NCBI GenBank assembly: GCA_049487715.1
Contig: CP150577.1
Coordinates: 186,001 to 250,000, forward strand
Direction of reading: 5' to 3'
Length of the DNA stretch: 64,000 nucleotides
Source: Pycnococcus provasolii
Lineage: Eukaryota; Chlorophyta; Pseudoscourfieldiophyceae; Pseudoscourfieldiales
Positions 55,233 to 64,000 of this stretch are shown piece by piece. The notes below the pieces were generated by a model that did not search any database, was not told the DNA's origin, and saw only the letters and a list, made by a program, of their open reading frames with translations. The position numbers were made by a program, and so were the translations under genes. Position 1 is the stretch's first letter, and each line of letters begins with the position of its first letter.

Positions 55233-55499
55233 TCACCCGAGCAAGTAGCAGCAGGCCTTGGTACGCCGAACGTCAGCGTTGTTCGGCTCGTTGGCAGAGG
55301 GGTTGATGTCGTCCGAAAGCGGTGGGTCGTGAACAGGGACGTCCGCGTCAGCGGGAGGTGCGTCGTTTCCTGCAGCGTTTGTTTCGGAGTTATTGCTGGT
55401 GTTTTGATCAGCGTTTCGTTGCGTGCGGCGCCGCGTATAGAACGGTGACGCGACTGCATCGGTGATGCGTTCGAGGAGGCTGGGTGTGGGCGACGACAT
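55233..55499 (-). CDS. Small hypothetical Asn/Asp/Pro-rich ORF
   Basis: 89 codons from ATG 55499 (MSSPTPSLLERITDAVASPF). A basic patch (YTRRRTQRNADQN) is followed by low-complexity polar sequence. It resembles the disordered start of a retroelement or viral protein. It opposes the short conserved frame after the LTR. Not recognised. Confidence 0.25.
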   Translation of the reverse strand: MSSPTPSLLERITDAVASPFYTRRRTQRNADQNTSNNSETNAAGNDAPPADADVPVHDPPLSDDINPSANEPNNADVRRTKACCYLLG

Positions 55500-55559
55500 T
55501 GTTAGGTAAAGGGAAAGTTGCGTGTCCACCAAGTATTGGGTAGTTTTTAGGAAAGTAAG

Positions 55560-55755
55560 AATGATTGTTACTTAGGTCAAAAAGTAGAGCGCGCCGCCAG
55601 CGAGCCGCCAGCGAGCCGCCAGTAGGGCGCGTCATAAGCTGGTAGAGCGCGTCAGAAAACGTCTTGAAACGTCTTGATGTGATGCCATGGTAGTGGCGGC
55701 AAGTCAAGACGTGATGAACGTCTTGAAAGTCGGTTTAAAAGATTATTCGGATGAT
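55560..55755 (+). repeat. Dispersed ~170-bp repeat, copy B
   Basis: Relative of 30030-30200, with an extra tandem GCGAGCCGCCA at 55600-55622. Confidence 0.6.
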
Positions 55756-55879
55756 TTAGGGGTTAGAAACCAAAGATGGGGGTTCGCAACCAATGACCAA
55801 CGGTCATATAAGTCTAATCAGTAAAATAAACCCTAGTAGGGTTTGGATAGAAACACGACAGTTTCAAATAGTCATTAGG

Positions 55880-56130
55880 GGTTCAGGGATGGGATGCCGT
55901 TGTAGACGGCGACACTTCGGTTCGTATATTTGATTCTCCCAAGCACCAGCGTCAAGATTTCGAGCATTCTCGTTCTCGGCGAGCTCCTTAAGTCAGTCGA
56001 AACCAAGGTCTTTGAGACTCTCGTGACTAGCAGTGTTCCACTTGCGAAAGTCGCGTCTTCCTCCGTCACATTTCTTGTCGTTCAGCGCTTCCAAGATAGT
56101 CTTTGTGACGTTCCGCTGTGACTACACTCT
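55880..56130 (-). pseudogene. Retrotransposon gag-like fragment (third copy)
   Basis: The minus strand reads TKTILEALNDKKCDGGRRDF and further, matching TTKNILDSLDDKKYDGERLG in the gag at 40931-41461. An in-frame stop follows SLKDLGFD. Decayed. Confidence 0.6.
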
Positions 56131-56480
56131 CTTGTGATCTGAGAGGTGTCCTGTAATACTCTCGTATTCGTTTTCGTCGGAGTCACTACTTTACTTGCAG
56201 GAGGGTGCGGTACATTCGCGGTACAAACGATCAAGGCACGGTTTTACCAAGACAAGTATTTTGACAAGATATCGCATGGCTCTTAATATAATATAAAAAG
56301 TTTTGCAACGAGGAAAAGTGAGCCACTCAGTTGTCTTACACTTCAATTCTTACGCACGTCCTTCCCACCTCCGTGTCGGTCAGGTTTAAACCTCATTATC
56401 GTGAGCGATAGTGGAAACAATTACAACGTAACTCACGGACCCCATCGCCCATCCACTCTAATCCATTTTGTATCTCCCAA
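56131..56480. other. Short intergenic spacer
   Basis: Nothing recognised between the gag fragment and the GMD-GFS stop. Confidence 0.4.
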
Positions 56481-58505
56481 TCACTTTCGAGCAGACTCGA
56501 AATTTGTTTCAAACCACTTGCAAACCTCCGAGATGCCGTCTTTCAGATCAAAAAATCCAAAGTCTGGTGAGTGTTGAGACAGGAATTGTTCCAACCTCGC
56601 CGAACTGGCTGGCTTTCGAAATTGTCCATCAGAAAACGATGTATCATACTGAACAGCAAGTCCAAAGCATGTGGCGATGCTTTCGGCAACAAAACTGATT
56701 GACACCTCATCTTTGGGAGGTACGCTCAAAATGACGGGGTCATTGCCTGTGTATTTCTCCAGCGTAAGGAGCATGAGGTGCGCGAAATCACCACTATTGA
56801 TAAATTGACGCAAGGGCTTTCCTGTTCCACGCACGACAAATGGAGTGGATTGCGTTTTTGCCAGATATGCTCGGTGAACGAGGCTAGGAATGACATGACC
56901 ATCTTCGAGGTTAAAGTTGTCATGAATTCCATACACGTTGGTAGGAATCACACAAATGTACTCACGACCAAACTGCTCGTTCAGTGCACGGCAGTGCACC
57001 TCGAGCATACGCTTTGAATAGGCATATCCATAGTTCGAGTCGTGCGGCGCTCCTGAATGCAATTGGTCTTCCGTTAGCGGGTACTTAGCCTCCGCTGGAA
57101 ACACACAAGTCGACAGGCAGGCAATCAAACGATGCACACCATGCTTATGAGCAGCATTGATCACGTTCTGATTCATGCAAAGGTTGTTCTGCAACATGAT
57201 ACTCTGGTTTCGCATGTTTTTGAATAAACCGCCTACCTCTGCCGCAAGGTGTATGATCTGCGTTGGTTTGAACTCATCAAAGAGTTTGTTCACAGCGTCG
57301 GCATTTGTGAGGTCACAGTCACGACTCGACAAGAAATAACACTGGTCTGCCATCGCCAATGCGCTTCCGCACGCCTGAATTGCACGCCCAACCAGACCAG
57401 TACCACCCGTCACAAGAAGTCGGTGCTTTCCAGGAGCCACAGATGGACTTGGCATTGCGCGAATGTAGCCACAATCTGACTTGACCATATCCTCAACGAG
57501 ACTACGAAAGCTCGTCTCTGATTTCCAACCAAGGACAGCCTTCGCTTTCGAGCAATCTCCAAGCAGTTGCTCAACCTCCGCTGGACGGAAGTAGCGCGGA
57601 TGGACGACAATGAGCTTGAGTCCTGTGCGACTGTCGATACCCACCTCGTTCACCCCACTTCCCTGCCACTTTATGTCGTAGCCCTGCATGCCGAAGGCAA
57701 TTTCCACGAACTCGCGTACAGTGTGGCACTCGCCAGTTGATATGACAAAATCGTCCGGTTCCTCAAGCTGAAGAATTTGCCACATTGCTTTCACAAAATC
57801 TCTTGCGTGTCCCCAGTCTCGCTTTGCGTCCAAGTTACCGAGCTCAAGCACGTCACGCTCCCCACGCATGATCATGGCCAATCCTCTGGTAATCTTGCGT
57901 GTCACAAACGTTGGGCCGCGTCGCGGACTTTCGTGGTTGAAGAGAACACCGTTGCACGCAAAAGTATTGTATGACTCACGATAGTTCTTCACGATCCAGT
58001 ATGCGTATAATTTTGCAACGCCATATGGAGAACGAGGATAGAAAGGAGTTTTCTCTGTCTGAGGTATCTCTTGCACAAGCCCGTACAGCTCAGATGTTGA
58101 TGCCTGGTAGAAGCGTGTTTTTGACTGGAGTCCGGTGGCGCGTGCAGCCTCAAGAAGACGTAGTGTGCCAACAGCGTCCACGTCAGCACAGTATTCAGGC
58201 ATTTCAAAGGACACTTTTACGTGGCTCATGGCGGCAAGGTTGTAGACTTCCAGCCTTTGAAGGTCCGGATATTTCTCGTTTATGGTGTAAAATATATGCA
58301 ATAAATTGGGACCGTCTGATAAATCACCATGGACAAGGACTAGCTTTTTGTTACTGTACAAGTGATCGATTCGCATAGTGTTTAGATTCGAAGCACGTCG
58401 TATGATGCCCCATACTGCGACATACTCAGATTTTGGCAGAAGAAGTTCGGCAAGATATGAACCATCTTGTCCAGTAATTCCTGTGATGAGAGCCACTTTG
58501 GACAT
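56481..58505 (-). CDS. Bifunctional GDP-mannose 4,6-dehydratase / GDP-L-fucose synthase fusion
   Basis: 674 residues, two SDR enzymes in one chain. Residues 1-350 are [22 protein letters not shown] (NADP loop), [10 protein letters not shown] (Thr137/Glu139) and SPYGVAK (Tyr161, Lys165). Residues ~360-674 are GFS/Wca[23 protein letters not shown] (Ser/Cys), YGYAYSK (Tyr494, Lys498) and an RQFINSGD motif. Together they convert GDP-mannose to GDP-4-keto-6-deoxymannose and then to GDP-L-fucose. The two enzymes are usually encoded separately; a fusion lets the intermediate pass directly. All catalytic residues are present, so both halves should be active. The ATG at 58505 is right before the Rossmann strand. 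Shared upstream repeat module at 58567-58690. The intermediate is also the substrate of ColD-like enzymes (see 17970-19259). Confidence 0.92.
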   Translation of the reverse strand: MSKVALITGITGQDGSYLAELLLPKSEYVAVWGIIRRASNLNTMRIDHLYSNKKLVLVHGDLSDGPNLLHIFYTINEKYPDLQRLEVYNLAAMSHVKVSFEMPEYCADVDAVGTLRLLEAARATGLQSKTRFYQASTSELYGLVQEIPQTEKTPFYPRSPYGVAKLYAYWIVKNYRESYNTFACNGVLFNHESPRRGPTFVTRKITRGLAMIMRGERDVLELGNLDAKRDWGHARDFVKAMWQILQLEEPDDFVISTGECHTVREFVEIAFGMQGYDIKWQGSGVNEVGIDSRTGLKLIVVHPRYFRPAEVEQLLGDCSKAKAVLGWKSETSFRSLVEDMVKSDCGYIRAMPSPSVAPGKHRLLVTGGTGLVGRAIQACGSALAMADQCYFLSSRDCDLTNADAVNKLFDEFKPTQIIHLAAEVGGLFKNMRNQSIMLQNNLCMNQNVINAAHKHGVHRLIACLSTCVFPAEAKYPLTEDQLHSGAPHDSNYGYAYSKRMLEVHCRALNEQFGREYICVIPTNVYGIHDNFNLEDGHVIPSLVHRAYLAKTQSTPFVVRGTGKPLRQFINSGDFAHLMLLTLEKYTGNDPVILSVPPKDEVSISFVAESIATCFGLAVQYDTSFSDGQFRKPASSARLEQFLSQHSPDFGFFDLKDGISEVCKWFETNFESARK

Positions 58506-58566
58506 CTCTAAAGTAAATTTCCAATACTAATTAAGGGCTGATAGAGCGTACCGGCAAAAGCGATAT

Positions 58567-58690
58567 GAATAGAGCGAAGCAGGGTTTGGAGTGACGAGCG
58601 CGCGAGTTGAAGAGAATAAGTAGAAAAAGGAAAAGAAAAAGAGTGGTCTTACAAACTTAGACAACCAGGGGCCGCGCCCCCTTATCCCCC
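58567..58690 (-). repeat. Dispersed upstream repeat module, copy 3
   Basis: On the minus strand: GTAAGACCACTC ... CTACTTATTCTCTTCAA, then CTCGCGCGCTCGTCACTCC to CTCTATTC, 60 bp from the GMD-GFS ATG. Same polarity as at 2446-2590 and 19433-19520. Confidence 0.7.
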
Positions 58691-58719
58691 TGGGATCCTA
58701 CCAACAGCCTCAACACACT

Positions 58720-58835
58720 GTCAATGTGTGTAATAATCTGTTACACAGTGTACTGACACTGCATAACAGTATGTGTTAACATAACAGTGTGTTTACACTG
58801 TGTACACTGTTAACACAGTGTTAACAGTATGTACA
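58720..58835. repeat. Palindrome-dense ACAGTGT/ACACTGT tract
   Basis: Many overlapping short palindromes built from ACACTGT/ACAGTGT and GTTAAC (e.g. GTGTACACTGTTAACACAGT). Able to form cruciforms; no gene. Confidence 0.6.
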
Positions 58836-61144
58836 CAGTGTACTTGAGGCACGGCCGCCTCTTGGCGCGGTGACTCACTGCGGTACGGCTCGAGGGAAGA
58901 GGGAGAGGGAATATTGGGTTCATATTTCTTTTAATACACTTTACTATGGCGTCCAAGAGTGCCACTACGTTGGCCTCTAGCCCACCTAAGCCCTCGACCG
59001 TAGCTCCCACCTCCGTGTGGTCGTTGCTCGGACAGTATGTTAGCTGTATGTACTTGTAACACACTGTTGGTACAACAACTGTATGTTGGGATCCTGTTTT
59101 CTTGCTCTCCTAGACGGTGTGGAGGAGAGTGTCCCTCAGCCAAACCCAAAGCCTGCTCAAAAACCCGATAACCTCTCCAGCCTGTCAGTTCACGCGCGAA
59201 CACGTGAGCTGACGGCTGCCCGCCGGGCGGGTGGGTGGGTGTAAAACAAAACACAGTGTACGTAAGACCGCCAAGCCTACGGTAGACACGCCTTAAGTAA
59301 AAGTTAAGAGTGGTTGAGTTACACGGAGGATACTAAGGGAGGTCCCTCGAGAGAGGGGGATCACGTGATAACCTCCTCATAGTGGGCACTGCCCTATATA
59401 AGGGGGGCTGATGAATCACGTGACACCTCCCTGTTGGGGGTTTTGGCAGTTCGGCGTATCCCGTTTAGGGGTTCACCTCACAGGAGGGGGTCATGACGAG
59501 GTAACGTCATGACGTCGGGGCCATGACCGTCACATGACGCGTCATGACCACCCCGAAAATCGTATGACTAGGTAATGTGCCAACTATACCCACAAAGCAC
59601 ATAAGGTATAATCTCGACACGAGTCGCGCATAAACCGCCGTTTTCGCAGCAGCCGGGAACAAGGTTCTAATGCTGCGTGGTTGGACTTTCTAGGGTTGCC
59701 AGCAGCATGAAGAAAGGACGACACCTACGGAAGGGGACACCGGAACAACACTCTAAGGGAACACGACAGGGGAACACAGAGCACGCACAGCAGGGGGATA
59801 CCCCTTGAGGCACCGCCGCCTCCCCGCGTGGCTATGCAGTTTCACTTCGCGTTTCAGTTGTAGTCCAAGTTTTTGAAAGCGGTAAAGTGTATTCGACGTC
59901 CAGATATGTATACTCAAAGGCTGTAAAGTTTCGTAGGCTGTTTTAAGGTAGCGTAGCTGTTTCACAACTTGAGGCTCATAACCTGAAGAGAATAATTAGA
60001 AAAGAAAAGAAAAGAGTGGTCTTACAAACTTAGACAACCGGGGACCGCGCCCTTATCCCTCTGGGATCCCGAGTCCTCAACAACGGTTCCCCACAAAGCA
60101 CATAAGGTATAATCTCGACAGACTCGCGCGCTCGTCACTCCAAACCCTGCTCCGCTCTATTCAGTGGGGACGCGCTAATAATATTGCCCTCCTGTACTTT
60201 AAACGATCATTATTCACAAACTCTACAAGTAGGAGTCTAGGCGAGGCTCTTTATATCTGAATCAGACGTGAGTGAAACCTCATTCTTCAAGAAACACTAC
60301 ATATGCGCGGCTCGCGCACTCGTCGCTCCAAACCCTGCTCCGCTCTCTTCGAGTTTCGAATACATCAATCATAGCCAGGGGTGAACGTGTTCGCAGATTT
60401 CAAGTAGGAACATGATTTGCAAAATCTTGCATAAGTTTTGATAATGCAGTACTGTACTCTTTGACTAAAACTGACGGCAAATAAAGTATGGGTTTAGCCA
60501 CTCATAGCCTCACTGCCGAAGTATTTCAAAAACGGCGTACGATTGCACTGGAAACCGGTATGTTGGCGCTCATTGCTGTGCTTTCCACTATTTCGTCCAT
60601 ACTACCGCAGCACATCGTTTGAGTTCAACTGATGTCAGCGTACCTAAAGCCTCAGATAAAGTTGGCTCGGGATCTGTAACACAGCATTTGAGGCAGTGTC
60701 AGTCGAAGCAGTGAAAGCATATTGGCTCGTAAACCTTGCAACTCAGGTTGGCAGTTTCCTGGCTTATCGACAGGCACCAAGGAGTGCTTTGAGGCAGTTT
60801 CAGACCGTCGATACAAGGTCGAACCACATAATTATGACTTTGTAGGTTTTACCTCCTCGTCTGGTCTGAATGTGTTGGATAGGGGGTGGCATAGGTACAG
60901 AATCGCTGAACTTTGCACTCAACGGTGCAAATATTGACCCTAACCCAGATCTCAGCGGACCTCCCGCTCTCGCTAGTCAGGCATTTTTAAATCATTACTC
61001 AATAAAAGACTACATAAAATCCTGGGTGGTGTGTGGTGGTGGTAGCAAATCACACTCTAAGTTTGCAAGTCACACTAAGGTTACACTTTCTTCCTATCTC
61101 GCTGAAAAGGATACGTACCAACACACACACACCCGCGAAAGAAA
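58836..61144. other. Repeat-dense intergenic tract
   Basis: Contains the 59093-59180 segment shared with 17440 and 61921; inverted copies of the 52186 and 52598 repeats (59261-59420 and 59836-60003); an LTR-like copy (59983-60120); CTCGCGCGCTCGTCACTCC at 60124 and a variant at 60311; and a block at 60165-60235 shared with 50120-50205. A 45-codon ATG frame at 60488-60622 (MGLATHSLTAEVFQKRRTIA) follows the shared block but is unassigned. Confidence 0.5.
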
Positions 61145-61837
61145 CTATTCCTTGTAGTACACTTCACACGAGACTACTACGATCCCCATGCCTAAGATAA
61201 GATTAACAGTTAGTGGTTCGAGAAAGAAAACGTATGAAAAGATTGCCACGAAGAAAATTGAAACTGCTGCTGCGAGTGTTTTCGCTATATTATCTAAATA
61301 CTTTAAAACAAAACTCGTGGCAAGGCCGACTAGCGCATAATTCACGACAATACAGCAGGTCGTCACAGTATAGCCCTTGATTGTCTCCTTCGGATTTCTG
61401 AAAACATAAGGCGACGATGAAAACAAGCTACAAAGTGCGAATAATACACCCCACAAGTATAAGACCAAATTTTGGAAGTGCACCGATACCGTCTGCGAAG
61501 ACTTCAGTACTTTTTCGTTGTAAACACTCGCGAACCCCGTTATAACAACGTTCATAAATTTAAGAGCGTACCCCTTTGACGAACCAGAAAGTGTCATATT
61601 TGAAGAACCGAGTTGACTAACTGCACACCCTAGTGTTATGAGAACCAACATTTTCCACTTCGTACCACTCAGTTGTACGCCCATAACTACACGAAATAAG
61701 ACAGCAGTTGAAACGATCTTCAAACTACTCAATAGCGGAAACGTTGAAGGGCCCAAGTATTGAACACAAAGAAATTTACGTTGTTGCTTACGAAATACGC
61801 GGCAGCTGGTACCGACGACGCAGGAATCATGCGTCAC
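61145..61837 (-). pseudogene. SLC35A-like nucleotide-sugar transporter, N-terminally truncated
   Basis: 230 codons without a credible start. From ~residue 30: QYLGPSTFPLLSSLKIVSTA and VLFRVVMGVQLSGTKWKML align with the TM3-TM4 region of SLC35A transporters (L.P.tyqv.yqlKi..Ta). The end VSIFFVAIFSYVFFLEPLTV, then NLILGMGIVVVSCEVYY, matches the last two helices. About six to seven hydrophobic segments are visible of the normal ten. SLC35A members carry CMP-sialic acid, UDP-galactose or UDP-GlcNAc into the Golgi. Upstream of 61837 the sequence becomes Harbinger-like CTCAAA repeats, so the 5' part has been cut off or lies in another exon. Confidence 0.75.
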
Positions 61838-61855
61838 TAGGGGTGCCAGGTTTGT

Positions 61856-61975
61856 CGAACCTGGATTTGAGGAGGGGGGAACCTCATTTTGAGTTGCCTT
61901 GCTCGAACCTCATTTTTTTCCTTGCTCTCCTAGACGGTGTGGAGGAGAGTGTCCCTCAGCCAAACCCAATGCCTT
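61856..61975 (+). repeat. Harbinger-like end fragment plus shared 59093-type segment
   Basis: GGATTTGAGGAGGGGGGAAC then CTCATTTTGAGTTGCC resembles 30228-30330. 61921-61975 copies 59095-59150. Confidence 0.55.
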
Positions 61976-62038
61976 GCCACAGCCGTCGCACACCAACATC
62001 TTATAGAAAAACACTATTCTTCTATGGTTAATCTTGAA

Positions 62039-62253
62039 TCAGCACAGGGTTAGAGGCTTCGTCATGATGTCAGCGAGCTGTTCCTTTGTGCTCACTCGTT
62101 CGATTTTGACCGTTTCGTGTTCGATGTGATACTTGATGAACTCGCGTCGGATCTCGATGTGTTTCGTTCGCCTGTGCGACGTCGGATGATCGATGAGCGC
62201 TTCAGCTCCTGTTGAATCCGTGTAAATGATAGTTGGACCTTCTTCCGCTGCGC
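62039..62253 (-). pseudogene. Ty1/Copia RNase H, C-terminal fragment
   Basis: The minus-strand frame to the TGA at 62039-62041 reads TIIYTDSTGAEALIDHPTSH, then RRTKHIEIRREFIKYHIEHE, then STKEQLADIMTKPLTL. This is the classic end of a Copia polyprotein: catalytic Asp in TDS, H.RTKHIdIR and ADIxTKPL. No start codon; upstream it is cut by the LTR-like repeat at 62254. It differs from the RNase H remnant at 1762, so a separate insertion. Confidence 0.85.
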
Positions 62254-62375
62254 CATGCCTTGTGGGGAACCGTTGTTGAGTACTCGGGATCCCAGAAGGA
62301 TAAGGGACGCGGGCCCTAGTTGTCTAAGTTGTAAGACCACTCTTTTCTTTTCCTTTTTTCTACTTATTCTCTTCA
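62254..62375 (-). repeat. Short LTR-like repeat, inverted copy
   Basis: Reverse complement of 59983-60120 with a shortened middle; minus strand starts TGAAGAGAATAAGTAG. Confidence 0.65.
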
Positions 62376-62481
62376 AAAATGCCCTTGCTTCGGCTGTTGT
62401 TCGGGGTTTCCTGTTTTGTTTTTGTTTTTGTTTTTTGTTTTTTTCAAAACCCGAATTCTTCCCCTTTCTTTTTGGTTTTAT

Positions 62482-62774
62482 TGTACGATTCTACCGAAAG
62501 GTTTAGTCGGGGTAAACGGTAGAGGGCCCCCTCTGAGGTGCCGAGCCGCGGGGTGGCTCGGCTGCTAGGGTTTAAGGTGGTCTCCCTCGGACCACCATTC
62601 CTGCTGCTGGTTGCGCTGTTCGCGCAACCTTTGCAGCCACACGTGTCGAGACGCGTGGGATCACTGACGTGAGGAGTTCACAAGTGAACTACCTATCTTG
62701 TTACTCCGAGGAGATTTCTGATTTAGTTACTACTCCGAGGAGATTTTGATTAAGTGCTTGAGGGCACTTGCATA
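62482..62774 (+). repeat. LTR (TGTACGATTCTACC family), copy
   Basis: Near-identical to 54790-55083 and followed by the same MAAxxQEPPEIVALRLQLQ frame (from the ATG at 62774). After ~100 bp of similarity the two loci diverge. Confidence 0.85.
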
Positions 62775-63442
62775 TGGCAGCTGTTGCACAAGAGCCACCT
62801 GAGATTGTGGCCTTGCGTTTGCAGTTGCAGATTGCGGAAGCTCAACGTGATCAAGCTGTGGCTGAGGCCCAGGGCCTTTCCATCTCCGGTTTTTTCCTCC
62901 ACGTTTTCCGGACCATTCGACTTTTTCCGCTTCCGCTTTACGGTTTTCGGTGTTTTTTCCACTACCCTCCATACAGACTCGTGGGGTGGTGTGTGAGACC
63001 TCCGGGGTTTGGGGCACTCCGCCTTGATGGAGGGTGTTTCCTAACCCCCACATCTACTGATTGGGGACCCCGGACGGGCATTTGATTTAGATTCTAGAGG
63101 ATTAGGTTTGTCATCCCCTGGGATCCCCGGTGACCCAAGCTTTGGTCCCGGGACCTTTTGGTGACCTCCCCCTACTAGTAACTTAACCACTCTTAACAAT
63201 TTTAGTGGCGTCGTTCCTCCTTGGAGACAACCTAGGGAGGTTTAGGATACAACCGGTAAAGTTGTCACACTACATCGACCCTACTGTTCAAGCCGATGCT
63301 GCTGCTGCTGTCTTCTTTGGACATCTTCTTCCTGCTCTGTCTCATCCCGCTGCGGCGGCTGGGCCAGCAGCGCCGCGCGGTGCGCCGCACGGTGCTGCAG
63401 GTGGAGTCTAAGATGGCAGAATTGTTTGGGTCCTCGGGTTTA
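62775..63442. other. Post-LTR tract with short conserved frame
   Basis: After the shared 35-codon coiled-coil-like frame nothing is recognised. An Ala/Pro-rich frame at 63205-63411 has no ATG start. GTGGTGTGTGAGACCTCCGG-type sequence looks like leader. Confidence 0.3.
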
Positions 63443-63591
63443 TGTACGATTCTACCGAAAGGTTTAGTCGGGGTAAACGGTAGAGGGCCCCCTCTGAGGT
63501 GCCGAGCCGCGGGGTGGCTCGGCTGCTAGGGTTTAAGGTGGTCTCCCTCGGACCACCATTCCTGCTGCTGGTTGCGCTGTTCGCGCAACCT
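63443..63591 (+). repeat. LTR (TGTACGATTCTACC family), 3'-truncated copy
   Basis: First ~150 bp of the LTR, ending after GCGCAACCTTT. Confidence 0.8.
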
Positions 63592-63802
63592 TTCCCACCC
63601 GCCCGCCCTGACTATGGGTTGCTGGGGGCCATTCAGGATTTAATTTTGGGTTGTAACCACGTCATTTGACCTTTTGGTAGAATTGTTTGGGTCCTCGGGT
63701 TTATTTTATTTTTTTGTTCCGACCTTGCTCCGACACATTATTCTGTCTCGTTCATCATCCCAGTTGACGACCTTAGCTAACCTTAGGCTAACCTGTCATG
63801 CC

Positions 63803-64000
63803 ATGGCAGCAGCAGCAGCAGCAGCCGCCGCCTCAGATGGCGGGGAACCTCAACCTCAGCCTCAGGTCGTCTCGAAGGAAGTTGACGACGACAACAGGTA
63901 TCCTTCACTTTGTGAGAAGACAACGTGTTGCAGGTGCACTTGCAGGCATGTTGATGTTATTGACTGTTGTGTACTGGCAGCAGATCACGTACAGCCGTTC
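63803..64000 (+). CDS. Partial ORF running off the window end
   Basis: ATG 63803 opens MAAAAAAAAASDGGEPQPQP and stays open to the end (66 codons). A Cys cluster (EKTTCCRCTCRHVDVIDCC) follows the low-complexity start. An alternative reading has a splice donor at 63897 (AACAG/GTATCC). Function cannot be told. Confidence 0.35.
   Translation, partial: MAAAAAAAAASDGGEPQPQPQVVSKEVDDDNRYPSLCEKTTCCRCTCRHVDVIDCCVLAADHVQPF

Noticed and set aside
60722-61157. FPGLSTGTKECFEAV resembles a KS N-terminus (FPGG...)
   Set aside because: Too short, frames break quickly and no second KS motif follows; not enough to call.

Overview
This is a eukaryotic, most likely algal, nuclear window. There are no operons or Shine-Dalgarno sites. 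Genes are mostly intronless, scattered on both strands and separated by long repeat-rich tracts. Many broken transposable elements are present: Copia-like LTR, PIF/Harbinger, MULE, piggyBac-like, tyrosine-recombinase and fold-back elements. Nearly all intact cellular genes act on sugars. This mix (glycan genes, mobile elements, uneven base composition, a type I PKS remnant) resembles the hypervariable small outlier chromosomes of picoprasinophytes (Micromonas, Ostreococcus, Bathycoccus). That assignment is inference; no marker gene proves it.

Layout. 0-4.3 kb: FkbM methyltransferase, Copia remnant, SDR sugar enzyme. 4.4-7.7 kb (minus): a 5'-truncated Fanzor (eukaryotic TnpB-like RuvC nuclease) with a conserved structured 3' tail. 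7.8-12.5 kb: a unit bounded by long terminal inverted repeats, carrying a chimeric DNA-methyltransferase fragment, a RING protein and a secreted SGNH hydrolase. 13-17.1 kb: a 2OG-oxygenase fragment and a PD-(D/E)XK nuclease-like gene inside an inverted repeat. 18-23.3 kb: ColD-like sugar 3-dehydratase, tyrosine recombinase with an opposing ORF, sialyltransferase (GT29) and a kinase fragment. 24-30.4 kb: PHD protein, TTAA-flanked fold-back element, FkbM methyltransferase, two-gene Harbinger element. 30.5-36.2 kb: paralogue of the recombinase-associated ORF, methyltransferase, piggyBac remnant, two viral-looking unknown genes. 37-38.3 kb: MULE nested in another long-TIR copy. 38.5-43.2 kb: GT92-like glycosyltransferase, PKS ketosynthase pseudogene, gag/LTR remnant, FkbM fragment. 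44.1-49.85 kb: the main find. 50-64 kb: class I methyltransferase, gag, GT31, GMD-GFS fusion, nucleotide-sugar transporter fragment and several LTR copies.

Main find: a continuous ~1.8-1.84 kcodon ORF at 44108-49639 joins an N-terminal zinc-dependent deaminase-like domain (HAE...PCPSC) to a full Fanzor RuvC module (D...displaced E...CxC/CxxC...D). It is followed by ~210 nt of hairpin-rich sequence, conserved in the second copy, that ends sharply in a terminal stem-loop. That is the layout expected of an RNA-guided nuclease with its guide RNA, here with a built-in putative base-modifying domain. The second, ~99% identical inverted copy at 4371-7671 lacks the deaminase half.

The sugar genes fit one another. 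The GMD-GFS fusion makes GDP-4-keto-6-deoxymannose and GDP-fucose. The ColD-like enzyme could divert the shared intermediate to a 3,6-dideoxy sugar. GT29, GT31 and GT92 enzymes and FkbM-type methyltransferases would build and cap a surface glycan, and a SLC35-type transporter would feed the Golgi. Several of these genes share the same oriented repeat in their 5' flanks.
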